This document shows, piece after piece, positions 15,701 through 23,497 of a stretch of 35,021 nt of DNA. The position numbers were made by a program, and so were the translations under genes. The notes below the pieces were generated by a model. It had not been told where the DNA came from. It saw only the letters and a program-made list of their open reading frames with translations, and did no database searches. This stretch comes from CAYLZO01 sp964387775 (GTDB lineage Bacteria > Chloroflexota > Anaerolineae > JAAYZQ01). The stretch lies in contig CAYLZO010000021.1 in assembly GCA_964387775.1 (NCBI GenBank), forward strand, positions 1-35,021, in the 5' to 3' direction. Every line of letters begins with the position of its first letter. Position 1 is the first letter of the stretch.

Positions 15701-16213
15701 CTAGTTCGTTACGAAGGGCAAAAAGATGTGATGGTTGGCGGGTTGGGGCGAGCGGCCGGGCACGACCTTGATGGTGGTGGTACCCTGGTAGGTGGGCAAG
15801 GCCTGAAAATCGATACTTTCGAGCCAGTAATCGTAGCTTTGGCCGGAAACAACCGAGGCATCCAGGAACTGGTAGCCCGCACTGCCGGGCCCCTGCTCTA
15901 CTTTGCTGGGGACCAGGTCGGCATTCACCTTCACAAAGGTGCCGGTGTCGTGCGGGGCGCGATAGAGGTTAAAGCCCTTGACGTACTGCTCCACTTCCGT
16001 TTCCCACCTGACGACGACTTGATCGTTCTCCATAGTGGCGGCAAAGGAGGCTATTTTGCATTCTGAGGGAAAGACGCCAGCTATCGAGTTGGGCTCTTGT
16101 GCGGCTGGGGTCGAATCGGCCTGTACCAGCCCGGGCACGACCAAGAGCAAAACGATCCAGACGAACAACAGGATACGGCGATGCCAGACTACTGATTCAA
16201 TGTGAGCTTTCAT
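15701..16213 (-). CDS. Small secreted protein with fibronectin type III-like domain
   Basis: 170 residues. A signal sequence (about 12-32) is followed by a single beta-sandwich-like domain (about 50-150) with an FN3-style pattern: VVVRWETE, KGFNLYRA and a tyrosine-corner-like YDYWLE. The end reads HHIFLPFVTN, a short hydrophobic C-terminus that I recall on many secreted Chloroflexota proteins; that recollection could not be checked. It is likely an exported surface or matrix protein without catalytic residues. ATG with AGGAAGGA upstream. It is followed by its own terminator, so it seems to be a single-gene unit. Confidence 0.78.
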   Translation of the reverse strand: MKAHIESVVWHRRILLFVWIVLLLVVPGLVQADSTPAAQEPNSIAGVFPSECKIASFAATMENDQVVVRWETEVEQYVKGFNLYRAPHDTGTFVKVNADLVPSKVEQGPGSAGYQFLDASVVSGQSYDYWLESIDFQALPTYQGTTTIKVVPGRSPQPANHHIFLPFVTN

Positions 16214-16322
16214 GCGTTCCTTCCTGTGTCATGTCGCGACTATGAACAGATTTGCGGCTGATTTTGCACCACTTTGATTCTATCTTTATGGGGTTACAGC
16301 GAATTTTGATTTTGGTTAGAGT

Positions 16323-16484
16323 TTGGTAACAGTCTGTTTATGTCGTGGCGGCCTGGCAGTTGGCATTGGCGTCGGTGTGGCCATCGGCGCGCTCACGGAC
16401 AACAGGGCCGTGGGTGTGGTGATAGGCGTCGCCTTGGGCATTGCCCTTGGGCTGGCGTGGGATCGGCTGCGAGAGCGGGCGTAG
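16323..16484 (+). pseudogene. Remnant of a small glycine-zipper membrane protein
   Basis: An open stretch of 53 codons encodes repeated GIGVGVAIGAL and GVALGIALGLAW patterns ending in a basic WDRLRERA tail, as in small glycine-zipper membrane proteins. There is no credible start: the frame opens after a stop at 16317 with only a TTG and no ribosome site. An ATG at about 16340 reads MSWRPG in another frame and would join it by a one-base shift, so a frameshifted gene is possible. It could also be chance. Confidence 0.35.
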
Positions 16485-16550
16485 GGTAGCCCCTGCCCAC
16501 AATCTTTCGCTGATTGTCTGATCGTCCCTACCTGTTTCTCTCTCATAGCC

Positions 16551-16591
16551 GGGGATTGCTTCGCCGCAAACGACGCGGCTCGCAATGACAG
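16551..16591. repeat. Half copy of the GTCATTGCGAG repeat
   Basis: Contains the right arm of the family, GATTGCTTCGC and CTCGCAATGACA, with a 14-base insertion between them compared with the copy at 9491-9516. The left arm is missing. Confidence 0.6.
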
Positions 16592-16641
16592 AACCAGGGC
16601 AGGACTTGTGCCCTTGTGTACTTGGCCGGAGGAGGTTTCCT

Positions 16642-16842
16642 TTGTCACGCGTCATCACTCGCAAGCGAATAGCTTGGGTTCTTGGCCTGGTAGCCGGGCT
16701 CGTCTTGCTCACGCTGGCCATCTGGGTCGCCGTCGCCGGACCCGTGACCGTGTTCCGGATCATCCGCTACGGCGATACGAACATCGACGATTTCAGCCAC
16801 TATCCCGGCCGGCGGCTAGAGCCCAGCGACGCGCCGTTTGCG
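16642..16842 (+). pseudogene. Truncated 5' end of a membrane-anchored enzyme, perhaps a serine hydrolase
   Basis: A TTG start with GGAGGAGG at 16628-16635 begins a frame with a clean membrane anchor (about residues 12-34) followed by FRIIRYGDTNIDDFSHYPGR. From memory this pattern resembles the N-terminus of beta-lactamase-fold serine hydrolases found in Chloroflexota, which run to several hundred residues. After about 67 codons the similarity ends where dispersed repeats begin, and the frame closes at 16980. Start and ribosome site are intact, the rest is lost. The family identification is tentative. Confidence 0.45.
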
Positions 16843-16851
16843 CCCGCCTGT

Positions 16852-16978
16852 CCTGCCCGTCCTGAGCCGGGTCGAAGGAAGCCAGGTCGAAGGAAAGCAA
16901 TCCCCATCTGTGCCAAAGTGAGATTGCTTCCCCTGGATGCAGGGACTGCGCGCTCGCTAGCGCTCGCTCGCAATCCGT
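16852..16978. repeat. Cluster of dispersed repeats (CCTGAGCC..TCGAAGG and CATTGCGAG families)
   Basis: 16852-16892 carries GCCCGTCCTGAGC followed by two GTCGAAGGAA copies, a short repeat also inserted in the VIT-vWA gene at 22014-22040 in the opposite orientation. 16894-16976 holds AAGCAATCCCC, AGATTGCTTC and GCTCGCAATCC, a rearranged member of the repeat family at 9426-9546. The cluster sits exactly where the preceding gene remnant is cut. Confidence 0.6.
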
Positions 16979-16999
16979 AGGACTATCCGTCTGTGACAG

Positions 17000-17479
17000 G
17001 TGACTGTTTCTTTGAGCGGTGGCCGCGGCCGCCCGTCGGTCTCCCAGTACATCACCCTGTCGTGCATCTCCAACCGCATCGGCGGCGACCTGATCAGCAC
17101 CGCCCTGTGGACCGGCATCCGCCTGAAGGATCTGCTCGAAGAGGTGGGCCTGCAACCCGAGGCCCGGTCCCTCTACATCGAGGCCGAGGACGGCTTTTAC
17201 GAGACGGTGATCATGGAAGACATGATGGACGAGCGCACGCTGCTGGTCTACGAGAGGAATGGCCAGCCGCTGCCCCAGGAACACGGCTTCCCGCTGCGCA
17301 TCTACATCCCCAACCGCTACGGCATGAAGCAGCCCAAGTGGATCGTGCGCATCGAGGCCGTAGCCGACGGCCCCTGGCAGGAAGCCGAGTTGCGCATCCC
17401 GCCCCTCAGCCCGCTGACGTGGGTGCAGTGGCGCTTCGGGGGGACGTTCCCGGCCGGGGACCACATCACACCGGCCTGA
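17000..17479 (+). pseudogene. Fragment of a SUOX/YedY-type molybdopterin oxidoreductase
   Basis: An open frame of 159 codons. QYITLSCISNRIGGDLI contains the cysteine expected to bind molybdenum, followed by ALWTGIRLKDLL, ERNGQPLPQEHGFPLRI and YGMKQPKWI, a strong match to the Oxidored_molyb domain. After IEAV the sequence jumps directly to DGPWQEAELRIPP, which in full-length relatives belongs to the dimerisation domain, so an internal segment of perhaps 50-70 residues seems to be deleted in frame. The N-terminal half with its membrane helices and the C-terminus are also missing. It has no promoter or ribosome site that I can see. The stretch 17480-17626 downstream has only a short protein-like patch (HTGLIRSLLAIEDFD), not identified. 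Confidence 0.7.
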
Positions 17480-17626
17480 TCCGCTCGCTCCTGGCCATCG
17501 AGGACTTTGACCTGGCCGGCGTGGCCAGCGACGGTAAGGAGGGCGGCTTTCTCTGTCGTCACGTGCGACCCGCGGACACTGTCCCACCAAAACCTTCTGC
17601 TTCGACAATTCTTTTTCCATCCTCTT

Positions 17627-17654
17627 TTGATTTCTCGACCATCTGTGCTAAAAT
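17627..17654 (+). promoter_or_regulatory. Leaderless promoter of uvrC
   Basis: TTGATT (17627-17632), 16 bases, TAAAAT (17649-17654) with an extended TG at -15. The ATG of uvrC follows after exactly six bases, so the transcript should begin at the start codon; there is no Shine-Dalgarno site. Confidence 0.6.
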
Positions 17655-17660
17655 AGGTGT

Positions 17661-19541
17661 ATGGCAAACCATGCACTCGTAGCTCTGAAAGAAAAACTGG
17701 ATGCCCTGCCGACCAAGCCGGGCGTCTATTTGATGAAGGACGCCGGCGGCAACATCCTGTACGTGGGCAAGGCCGTGAATCTGCGCGCCCGCGTGCGGTC
17801 CTACTTTCACGCCTCGGCCGGTCATAGCCCCAAGATCGAGCGGCTGGTAGCCGGCATCGCCGGCATCGACTTTATCGTCACTGCCTCCGAGCTGGAAGCC
17901 CTGATCCTGGAGAGCAACCTCATCAAGCGCCACAAGCCGCGCTACAACGTGCGGCTCAAGGACGACAAGCGCTATCCCTACATCAAGGTCACCTGGCAGG
18001 AGGATTACCCCAAGGTCCAGATCGTGCGGCGCATGCGCCACGACGGCGCCCGCTATTTTGGCCCTTTTACGGCCGCCTGGGCCGTGCAGCAGACCCTCCA
18101 GACCCTGCGCCGCGTCTTTCCCTATCTCACTTGCAACCGGACCATCACCGGCGAGGACGAGCGGGCCTGCCTCTACCTCGACATCGGCCTCTGCCTGGGG
18201 CCCTGCATCGGCGCGGTGGACCAGGACGAATACCGGGCCATGATCGACGGCCTGTGCCGCTTCTTGGAGGGCAAGTCCACCGAGATCGTAACCGACCTGG
18301 AGGCCAAGATGCAGGCCGCGGCCGACGAGTGGCGGTTTGAGGAGGCCGCCGTCTATCGCGACCAGTTGGACGCCATCGAGCGGGTCATCGAGCGGCAAAA
18401 GATCGTCTCGCCGGCCATGGCCGATCAGGACGTGGTCGCCTTTGCCCGCGCCGACGGCGACGCTTGCGTCCAGGTCTTTTTCATCCGCAACGGGCGGCTC
18501 ATCGGCCGCGAGTATTTCATCCTCGACGGCACGGCCGAGGAATCTGACGCCGAGATCATCAGCTCCTTCGTCAAGCAGTTCTACGGCGGGGCCGAATCCC
18601 AGGGTTACGACGGGGCGGCCTACGTGCCGCCCGAGATCCTGCTGCCCCACGAGGTGGACGAGGCGCTGATCATCCAGAGGTGGCTGCGCAGCCGCCGCGG
18701 CAAGAAAGTCGTGCTCAAGGTACCGCGCCGGGGCCAAAAGCGGGAGTTGGTCGAGATGGCCGCCGAGAACGCGGCCGAGACCCTGGCCCACCTCCGCGCC
18801 CAGTGGCTGGTGGACGAGGGCAAACAGGCCTCGGCCCTGGCCGAGTTGCAGGAGCACCTGAACCTGGAAACGCCGCCCAACCGCATCGAATGCTACGACG
18901 TCTCGACCACGCAGGGCACGGCCACCACGGGGGCCATGGTCGTGTTCGTCAAGGGCGTGCCCCGCAAGAGCGACTATCGCCGCTTCAAGATCCGCACCGT
19001 GGGGGGCAGTGACGACTATGCCGCCCTGGGCGAGATGCTGCGCCGTCGCTTCCGCCGGGCCACCGAGCCGCCGGCCGACCAGGGGCCCGGCGCCAAAAAG
19101 TTGGCCTGGGACCTGCTGCCCGACCTGCTGGTCGTGGACGGCGGCAAGGGCCAGCTCAACGTCGCCCTGGAGGTGCTGGACGAGTATGGATTGCGCGACC
19201 AGATCCCGACGGTGGGCCTGGCCAAGCAGGAGGAGGAGATTTTTCTGCCCGACCGGTCGGAGCCGGTGCGGCTGCCGCGCGCGTCCGAGGGCCTGTACCT
19301 GATGCAGCGCGTCCGCGACGAGGCCCACCGCTTTGCCGTGGACTATCACCGGCGGCTGCGGCGCAAGCGGACGGTGGTGTCGATCCTGGACGACGTGCCG
19401 GGCATTGGCCCCAAGCGGCGCTCGGCGCTGCTCAGGCATTTCGGCTCGATTGATGCCATCCGCCAGGCCACCATCGAGGAGCTGGCGGCCGTGCCGAGCA
19501 TGACGCAAAAGGCGGCGGAGCAGCTCAAGGGGAGTCTGTAA
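17661..19541 (+). CDS. uvrC: UvrABC excinuclease subunit C
   Basis: 626 residues, normal length for UvrC. In order: the GIY-YIG nuclease domain for the 3' cut (GVY at 21-23, YVG at 34-36), a cysteine-bearing middle part, the UVR motif that binds UvrB (about 205-240), the RNase H-like domain for the 5' cut (ECYDVSTTQGT, about 407-417, and DLLVVDGGKGQ), and a C-terminal double helix-hairpin-helix DNA-binding region (PGIGPKRRSALLRHFGS). It makes both incisions around bulky DNA lesions in nucleotide excision repair. Probably leaderless. Its stop overlaps the start of the toxin-antitoxin pair that follows (TAATG). Confidence 0.97.
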   Translation: MANHALVALKEKLDALPTKPGVYLMKDAGGNILYVGKAVNLRARVRSYFHASAGHSPKIERLVAGIAGIDFIVTASELEALILESNLIKRHKPRYNVRLKDDKRYPYIKVTWQEDYPKVQIVRRMRHDGARYFGPFTAAWAVQQTLQTLRRVFPYLTCNRTITGEDERACLYLDIGLCLGPCIGAVDQDEYRAMIDGLCRFLEGKSTEIVTDLEAKMQAAADEWRFEEAAVYRDQLDAIERVIERQKIVSPAMADQDVVAFARADGDACVQVFFIRNGRLIGREYFILDGTAEESDAEIISSFVKQFYGGAESQGYDGAAYVPPEILLPHEVDEALIIQRWLRSRRGKKVVLKVPRRGQKRELVEMAAENAAETLAHLRAQWLVDEGKQASALAELQEHLNLETPPNRIECYDVSTTQGTATTGAMVVFVKGVPRKSDYRRFKIRTVGGSDDYAALGEMLRRRFRRATEPPADQGPGAKKLAWDLLPDLLVVDGGKGQLNVALEVLDEYGLRDQIPTVGLAKQEEEIFLPDRSEPVRLPRASEGLYLMQRVRDEAHRFAVDYHRRLRRKRTVVSILDDVPGIGPKRRSALLRHFGSIDAIRQATIEELAAVPSMTQKAAEQLKGSL

Positions 19542-20005
19542 TGGTCGAGAGAACGTGGCATCAGTTGGTGGAAGATTTTGAGGGTCGGGAGGACATTATA
19601 GCCGTGTATCTCTTTGGCTCTCGGGCCCAGGGAGAAGGCGATCATTTGAGCGACGTGGACCTGGCAGTGTTGCTGCGAGAGGATCTACCGAAAGAGACGT
19701 TGTGGCGCCTGGAAGAGCGTCTTGCGGTGGAGATCAGCGAACGGCTGGAGAACAGGAACCTGGACTTTGTTGTGCTGAATCTCGCGCCCCTGGTCGCTCA
19801 GTTCGAGGTGATCTCGACGGGCCGATTACTCCTCAGCAACGACGAAGTGCGGCGGACCGATTATGAGGTCGCAGTCATGACAGAGTGGTGGGATTTCCAA
19901 AAATACGAGGAGCTATTCGACCGCTATCTGCTGGAGCGTATCAAGGAGGATTTCGGCGATGTTGAACGAGAGCAGTATCACGCGGCGCTTGGAGCGGTTG
20001 GATGA
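19541..20005 (+). CDS. mntA: MntA-type nucleotidyltransferase antitoxin
   Basis: 154 residues. A minimal nucleotidyltransferase fold with the signature GSx10DxD (G26, S27, D38, D40). In characterised MntA-HepT (type VII) systems this enzyme transfers AMP to a tyrosine of the HEPN toxin and so silences it. It begins one base inside the uvrC stop and overlaps the toxin gene by 47 bases, so expression of all three is coupled. The C-terminal extension (about 110-154) is helical and may contact the toxin. Confidence 0.85.
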   Translation: MVERTWHQLVEDFEGREDIIAVYLFGSRAQGEGDHLSDVDLAVLLREDLPKETLWRLEERLAVEISERLENRNLDFVVLNLAPLVAQFEVISTGRLLLSNDEVRRTDYEVAVMTEWWDFQKYEELFDRYLLERIKEDFGDVEREQYHAALGAVG

Positions 20006-20402
20006 GTGCATCCGTCGCTTAAAGGAACAGCAGGGTACTTCGTTGACCGCCTACCGCGGCAACTGGGAGATCCAGGACATCGTGGAGCGGAACTTTCAGG
20101 TCGCTATCGAGTGCTGCACCGACATCGCCAGTCACATTCTGTCGAGTTACGAATTAAAGCGGCCAGCCGACCGCAAAGATATCTTTCAAGTCTTGGGTGA
20201 CGCGGGTTACTTGGCACCGGACTATGCTGATACGATGGCTCAGATGGTGCAACTACGCAATCGCCTAGTTCATCTTTACTGGGATATCGACCCGGAGAAG
20301 ATGCATCACTATCTGCATTGCGACATAGCCCACCTGGAGCGATTCCGAGCCTTTACTGCAGGTCTCTTGGACAAAGAGCGCCAGAAGAAACGCGCGGAAT
20401 AG
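19959..20402 (+). CDS. hepT: HepT-type HEPN RNase toxin
   Basis: 147 residues, all helical, DUF86/HepT-like. The active-site motif RX4HXY is intact: R100, H105 and Y107. In studied relatives R and H form the RNA-cutting site of a dimer and the tyrosine is the AMPylation target of MntA. The ATG at 19959 has GGAGGA upstream and lies within the antitoxin gene, a 47-base overlap. It could act on tRNA or mRNA during stress or phage attack; the target cannot be read from the sequence. Confidence 0.87.
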   Translation: MLNESSITRRLERLDECIRRLKEQQGTSLTAYRGNWEIQDIVERNFQVAIECCTDIASHILSSYELKRPADRKDIFQVLGDAGYLAPDYADTMAQMVQLRNRLVHLYWDIDPEKMHHYLHCDIAHLERFRAFTAGLLDKERQKKRAE

Positions 20403-20411
20403 ACTGAGCCT

Positions 20412-20434
20412 GGGCCAACCTGCCAAATTGGCCC
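20412..20434. terminator. Weak hairpin between convergent genes
   Basis: A 7-bp stem GGGCCAA/TTGGCCC with a 9-base loop in the 44-base gap between hepT and the convergent VIT-vWA gene. No U-run, so termination is uncertain. Confidence 0.35.
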
Positions 20435-20446
20435 CGCCTCGGTCTC

Positions 20447-22858
20447 TCATCGGCTCAAGGCGTCGGCGATCTTTTCAACCAACTCGACGAGGGCCTGGGC
20501 GATAGCCTCCAACCAATTGTCGGCTTCCTCCGCTGGCTCCGGCGTCGCTTCGGCGGGCGGCTCGTCTTGGGGCTCGGCAGTGTCCACCTCCACCGGCGGC
20601 TCGTCCTGCGGCTCGGCAGTGTCCACCTCCACCGGCGGGGCATCCCCCTCCCGCACCTCGTAGGCTGTGCCGTCGAGCACGACGATGACGTGATCGCCCA
20701 GGGCAAAGTACTTGCCCCACTCGGGATGGGCCGCGACGAGGGCAAAGTAGTCGTCGCTGCCAAAGCTCACCGGGACGGGCGTCATCTTGTCGGGGTCGTA
20801 GGTCGTGTCGATCCAGGTCTCGTTGTGCAGGATAAAGGTCTTGTCGCCCGCGTACTTGACCGGGCTGACCTCGTAGCCGTATTCGTCGGTCTCGGCGCCG
20901 CCCAGCCCCTGGGGCGCCGCAGCCGGCGCTTCCGCCTCCGTGAGGGCCTGCTCGTCGGCGCTCCGTTCGACGGCCTTTTCGCCCGATTCCGCCGCCGGCT
21001 CGGCCGTGGCCTGGACCTCCTCGACGATCTCGTTCCGGCCCTCCTCGCGCAGCGCCCGCTCCGTCTCTTCCACCAGGAACGAGGTGTAGGGCGTGATGAT
21101 GCCATAGCGGATGGAGAGCTGGACGATCTCGTCCACCAGTTCGTCCGCCTCGCCGTGGAGCCGGATCTGCTGCAAGAGGTAGCCGATCTTGCGCGTGGCC
21201 CACAGCCGGGCGATGAAGCTTGTGGTGAGCCCTGCCGAACCAGCCTCCCCTTCTTCCTCGTGGAAGAGAACGTCGTCGAACTCGAAGGTCTGGAGCCGGT
21301 CGTTGACCTCTCCCTCCAGCGTGACCGTCGTCTCGCCGCCGTTGCGATAGCGGCCCACGACGACGAGCTGCGTCCCGGCAAAGAGGTCGGGCAGGGGGTA
21401 GGGGTAGAGGTCGAACACGTCCACGTCTCCGAAGTCGATCTCGAGGTCGACCAGCAGCGGCGTGCTGACCTTGGCGTAAAAAGCCGAGACCTTCTCGTCG
21501 ATGGCCTCCTCGGGGCGGACGTAGCCACTGGCGCCCCGGTGGTTCTGGGCGATGGTGTCCAGCAGCGTCGTGTTCACGTCGTAGCCCACGCCAAAGGGAA
21601 AGATGCGGGCGTTCTCGGGCGCGGCGTCGCCCACGTTGTCGATGATGCGGTCCACGTGTAGCTCGCCCACGGTCGGCAGGCCGTCGGTCAAAAAGATGAG
21701 GATGGTCGGACGCTCTCCCTCGGCCATCGCCAGCGCCTCCAGCAGGGCGCGGTTGATGTCGGTCGAGCCGCTGGCCACCAGCCGGTCCACGAAATCGCGG
21801 GCCTCGCCCCGCTCGTCGGCCCGCACCAGGTCGCGGGCGTAGGCCCGGGTGCTGGTGCTGAAAGCGATGACGTTGAACCGATCCTCGTCGTGGAGGTTAT
21901 CGAGCACGAAATTGAGCGCCTCCTTGGCCTGCTCGATCTTTTCGCCGCGCATCGAGCCTGACACGTCGAGCACCAGGATCACGTCCTTGGCGATGACCTG
22001 CCGGGTGTCGATCTCGCCTCCTTCGGCTTCGCTCAGGACGGGCTTGGGCGCGGCCAGCAGTAGGAAAAAGCCGTCGCTGCTACCCTCGGGCTTGTAGCTC
22101 AGCAAGTTGAGGCCCACGTCCTCGGGCGAGACGGTGTAATAGAGCACAAAGTCGCGGTCGGGCTTGACGTCGTACTCCTCGTAGCCGACGGTGGCGTTGT
22201 GGTCGCCGCGCCGCTCGATGTCCACCCGGTGGCTGGGGCTGTAGATGGCCTTGAGCGCCTCGTTGCTGCGCACCGTGACGTTGACGACGACCTCTTCCAG
22301 GGGCCGGGGCGAGAACTTTTCGGTGTTCAGCGGGTAGACGTACTCGACCAGGCCATTGTCCACCTGGAGCACCTCGCTGTATTCGAGTTCGATGCGCCGC
22401 TCGCCGCCCGGCGGGATGGGGTAGATGCTGGCCTGGAAGGCGTCGCGGCCCACGTATTCGAGCAGGGCCGGGTCCTGCCGCCGCCGGACAATGTCCTCGT
22501 AGATGCGCCGGGCCTCGTCACGCTCCAGCACCTGGCCCTCCAGCTTTTCGCCGTCCACCCACATGGCGAACTCGCCGATGGCCGCCTCTTGAGGAAGCGG
22601 AAAGATGTAGGTGCCCTCGACCTCAAAGTCGGCCTCGTTGAGGAAGACCTGGTCCACGCGGGTCGTCGCCACCTGGTCCTCGATGGTGACAGTCACGCGG
22701 TGGTACTTGATGGTCAGGTAGGGCACGTCGATGATGGGGACGTCGGGCGGCGGCTCGGGCACGACGATCCCGTCGGCTCGGGCCGGGACCGGGGGGACGA
22801 GCACGAGGGTGCAAAGAATGATGCTGGCAAATAGAATGTGTAGTCGCCTGGCGTTCAT
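20447..22858 (-). CDS. Exported VIT and von Willebrand A domain protein
   Basis: 803 residues. Signal peptide (1-28), VIT domain (about 38-170; the domain of inter-alpha-trypsin inhibitor heavy chains), then a vWA domain with an intact metal site DVSGS (D298, S300, S302), a further beta domain (to about 600), a Glu/Ala-rich low-complexity region, and a C-terminal part with a 13-residue tandem repeat and an amphipathic helix (NWLEAIAQALVELVEKI). No sortase signal or membrane anchor is seen at the C-terminus. It probably mediates cell-surface or matrix adhesion. Residues 271-280 (PKPVLSEAEG) come from an inserted dispersed DNA repeat. The start has AAGGAGGAG in place. Confidence 0.9.
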   Translation of the reverse strand: MNARRLHILFASIILCTLVLVPPVPARADGIVVPEPPPDVPIIDVPYLTIKYHRVTVTIEDQVATTRVDQVFLNEADFEVEGTYIFPLPQEAAIGEFAMWVDGEKLEGQVLERDEARRIYEDIVRRRQDPALLEYVGRDAFQASIYPIPPGGERRIELEYSEVLQVDNGLVEYVYPLNTEKFSPRPLEEVVVNVTVRSNEALKAIYSPSHRVDIERRGDHNATVGYEEYDVKPDRDFVLYYTVSPEDVGLNLLSYKPEGSSDGFFLLLAAPKPVLSEAEGGEIDTRQVIAKDVILVLDVSGSMRGEKIEQAKEALNFVLDNLHDEDRFNVIAFSTSTRAYARDLVRADERGEARDFVDRLVASGSTDINRALLEALAMAEGERPTILIFLTDGLPTVGELHVDRIIDNVGDAAPENARIFPFGVGYDVNTTLLDTIAQNHRGASGYVRPEEAIDEKVSAFYAKVSTPLLVDLEIDFGDVDVFDLYPYPLPDLFAGTQLVVVGRYRNGGETTVTLEGEVNDRLQTFEFDDVLFHEEEGEAGSAGLTTSFIARLWATRKIGYLLQQIRLHGEADELVDEIVQLSIRYGIITPYTSFLVEETERALREEGRNEIVEEVQATAEPAAESGEKAVERSADEQALTEAEAPAAAPQGLGGAETDEYGYEVSPVKYAGDKTFILHNETWIDTTYDPDKMTPVPVSFGSDDYFALVAAHPEWGKYFALGDHVIVVLDGTAYEVREGDAPPVEVDTAEPQDEPPVEVDTAEPQDEPPAEATPEPAEEADNWLEAIAQALVELVEKIADALSR
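20556..20633. repeat. 39-bp tandem repeat, two copies
   Basis: Two nearly identical 39-base units (20556-20594, 20595-20633) within the VIT-vWA gene, encoding two copies of PPVEVDTAEPQDE, an acidic proline-rich spacer. The copies differ at about two bases, so the duplication is recent. Confidence 0.85.
22014..22040. repeat. Dispersed short repeat inserted in frame in the VIT-vWA gene
   Basis: Read on the minus strand this begins GCCCGTCCTGAGC and ends GAAGGAGGC, matching the repeat at about 16854-16882 through its first 13 bases and again at GAAGG. It encodes PVLSEAEG between the VIT region and the vWA domain without breaking the frame. Confidence 0.6.
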
Positions 22859-22957
22859 GGCTGATCTCCTCCTTCAGATGCGTCTCGCGAATCAAGTCAT
22901 CTAAAGGACGGCGACGCCGGGAAAAAAGTTCCCTCTCGCTGAGCCGGGCTTTGAAGG

Positions 22958-22994
22958 CGCGCGGAGGATGGGGAATCTCCCCATCCTCCGCGCG
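22958..22994. terminator. Perfect 17-bp GC-rich hairpin
   Basis: Arms 22958-22974 and 22978-22994 are perfectly complementary around the 3-base loop ATC. It lies between the receiver gene and the VIT-vWA gene (both minus strand), so it could stop read-through from the former; there is no adjacent U-run, only ACTTTTTT about 30 bases further on. Confidence 0.5.
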
Positions 22995-23038
22995 TCGCTC
23001 TTATCACGCTCCTGGGGGCAGGAGCCCGTCAATCCCTA

Positions 23039-23099
23039 TCGGTAGGGCGGGTAAGAAACCCGCCCCAGGCAAGACCCAATTCCAATCCGGCCCTACCGA
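23039..23099. repeat. Nested inverted repeat overlapping the receiver gene stop codon
   Basis: Outer arms TCGGTAGGGC (23039-23048) and GCCCTACCGA (23090-23099); inner perfect stem GGGCGGGT/ACCCGCCC (23045-23052, 23058-23065). The stop codon of the receiver gene (23093-23095) lies in the right outer arm, so the repeat supplies the last residues of that protein. Confidence 0.65.
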
Positions 23100-23497
23100 G
23101 TCCTTTCCAGGACGCGCAAGAGCTCGTCCACCTTGAAGGGCTTGTGGACGTAAGCATGGATGTCCAGCTCTGGATAGGGATCGCCGTTATTCTTGTCGCT
23201 CCTGCCGGTGAGCAGGATAAAGGGAACCCGCTGCCACGCCGGCTGCTGCAGGAGCCGGCGGCGCAGCTCCAAGCCATCCATGTGGGGCATGTACAGGTCG
23301 CTCACCACGACGTCCGGCTCGCAGGCGGAGAACACCTTCAGGGCCATGGAACCGTCGGCCGCGGTGTAGACCTGGTAGCCCGAGTCCTCCAGGAACAGGC
23401 TCAAACAGTCCAGCAGGTGCACTTCATCGTCCACGAGCAAAACGCGCCGTGGTCCTCTGTTTTCGTTTTGTTCTGGGTAGTCGTGTTTCATCGTCAC
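23093..23497 (-). CDS. Receiver-only (CheY-like) response regulator
   Basis: 134 residues with a single receiver domain: D23-D24, phospho-acceptor D67 in VVVSDLYMP, the switch threonine in ILLTGRSD and the lysine in YVHKPF. No output domain, so it must act by protein contact or in a relay. The GTG start overlaps the stop of the preceding gene in the arrangement GTGA (4 bases), which means coupled translation with the leader-peptide-like protein; an ATG six bases later is the alternative. No histidine kinase is adjacent. Confidence 0.88.
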   Translation of the reverse strand: MTMKHDYPEQNENRGPRRVLLVDDEVHLLDCLSLFLEDSGYQVYTAADGSMALKVFSACEPDVVVSDLYMPHMDGLELRRRLLQQPAWQRVPFILLTGRSDKNNGDPYPELDIHAYVHKPFKVDELLRVLERTR

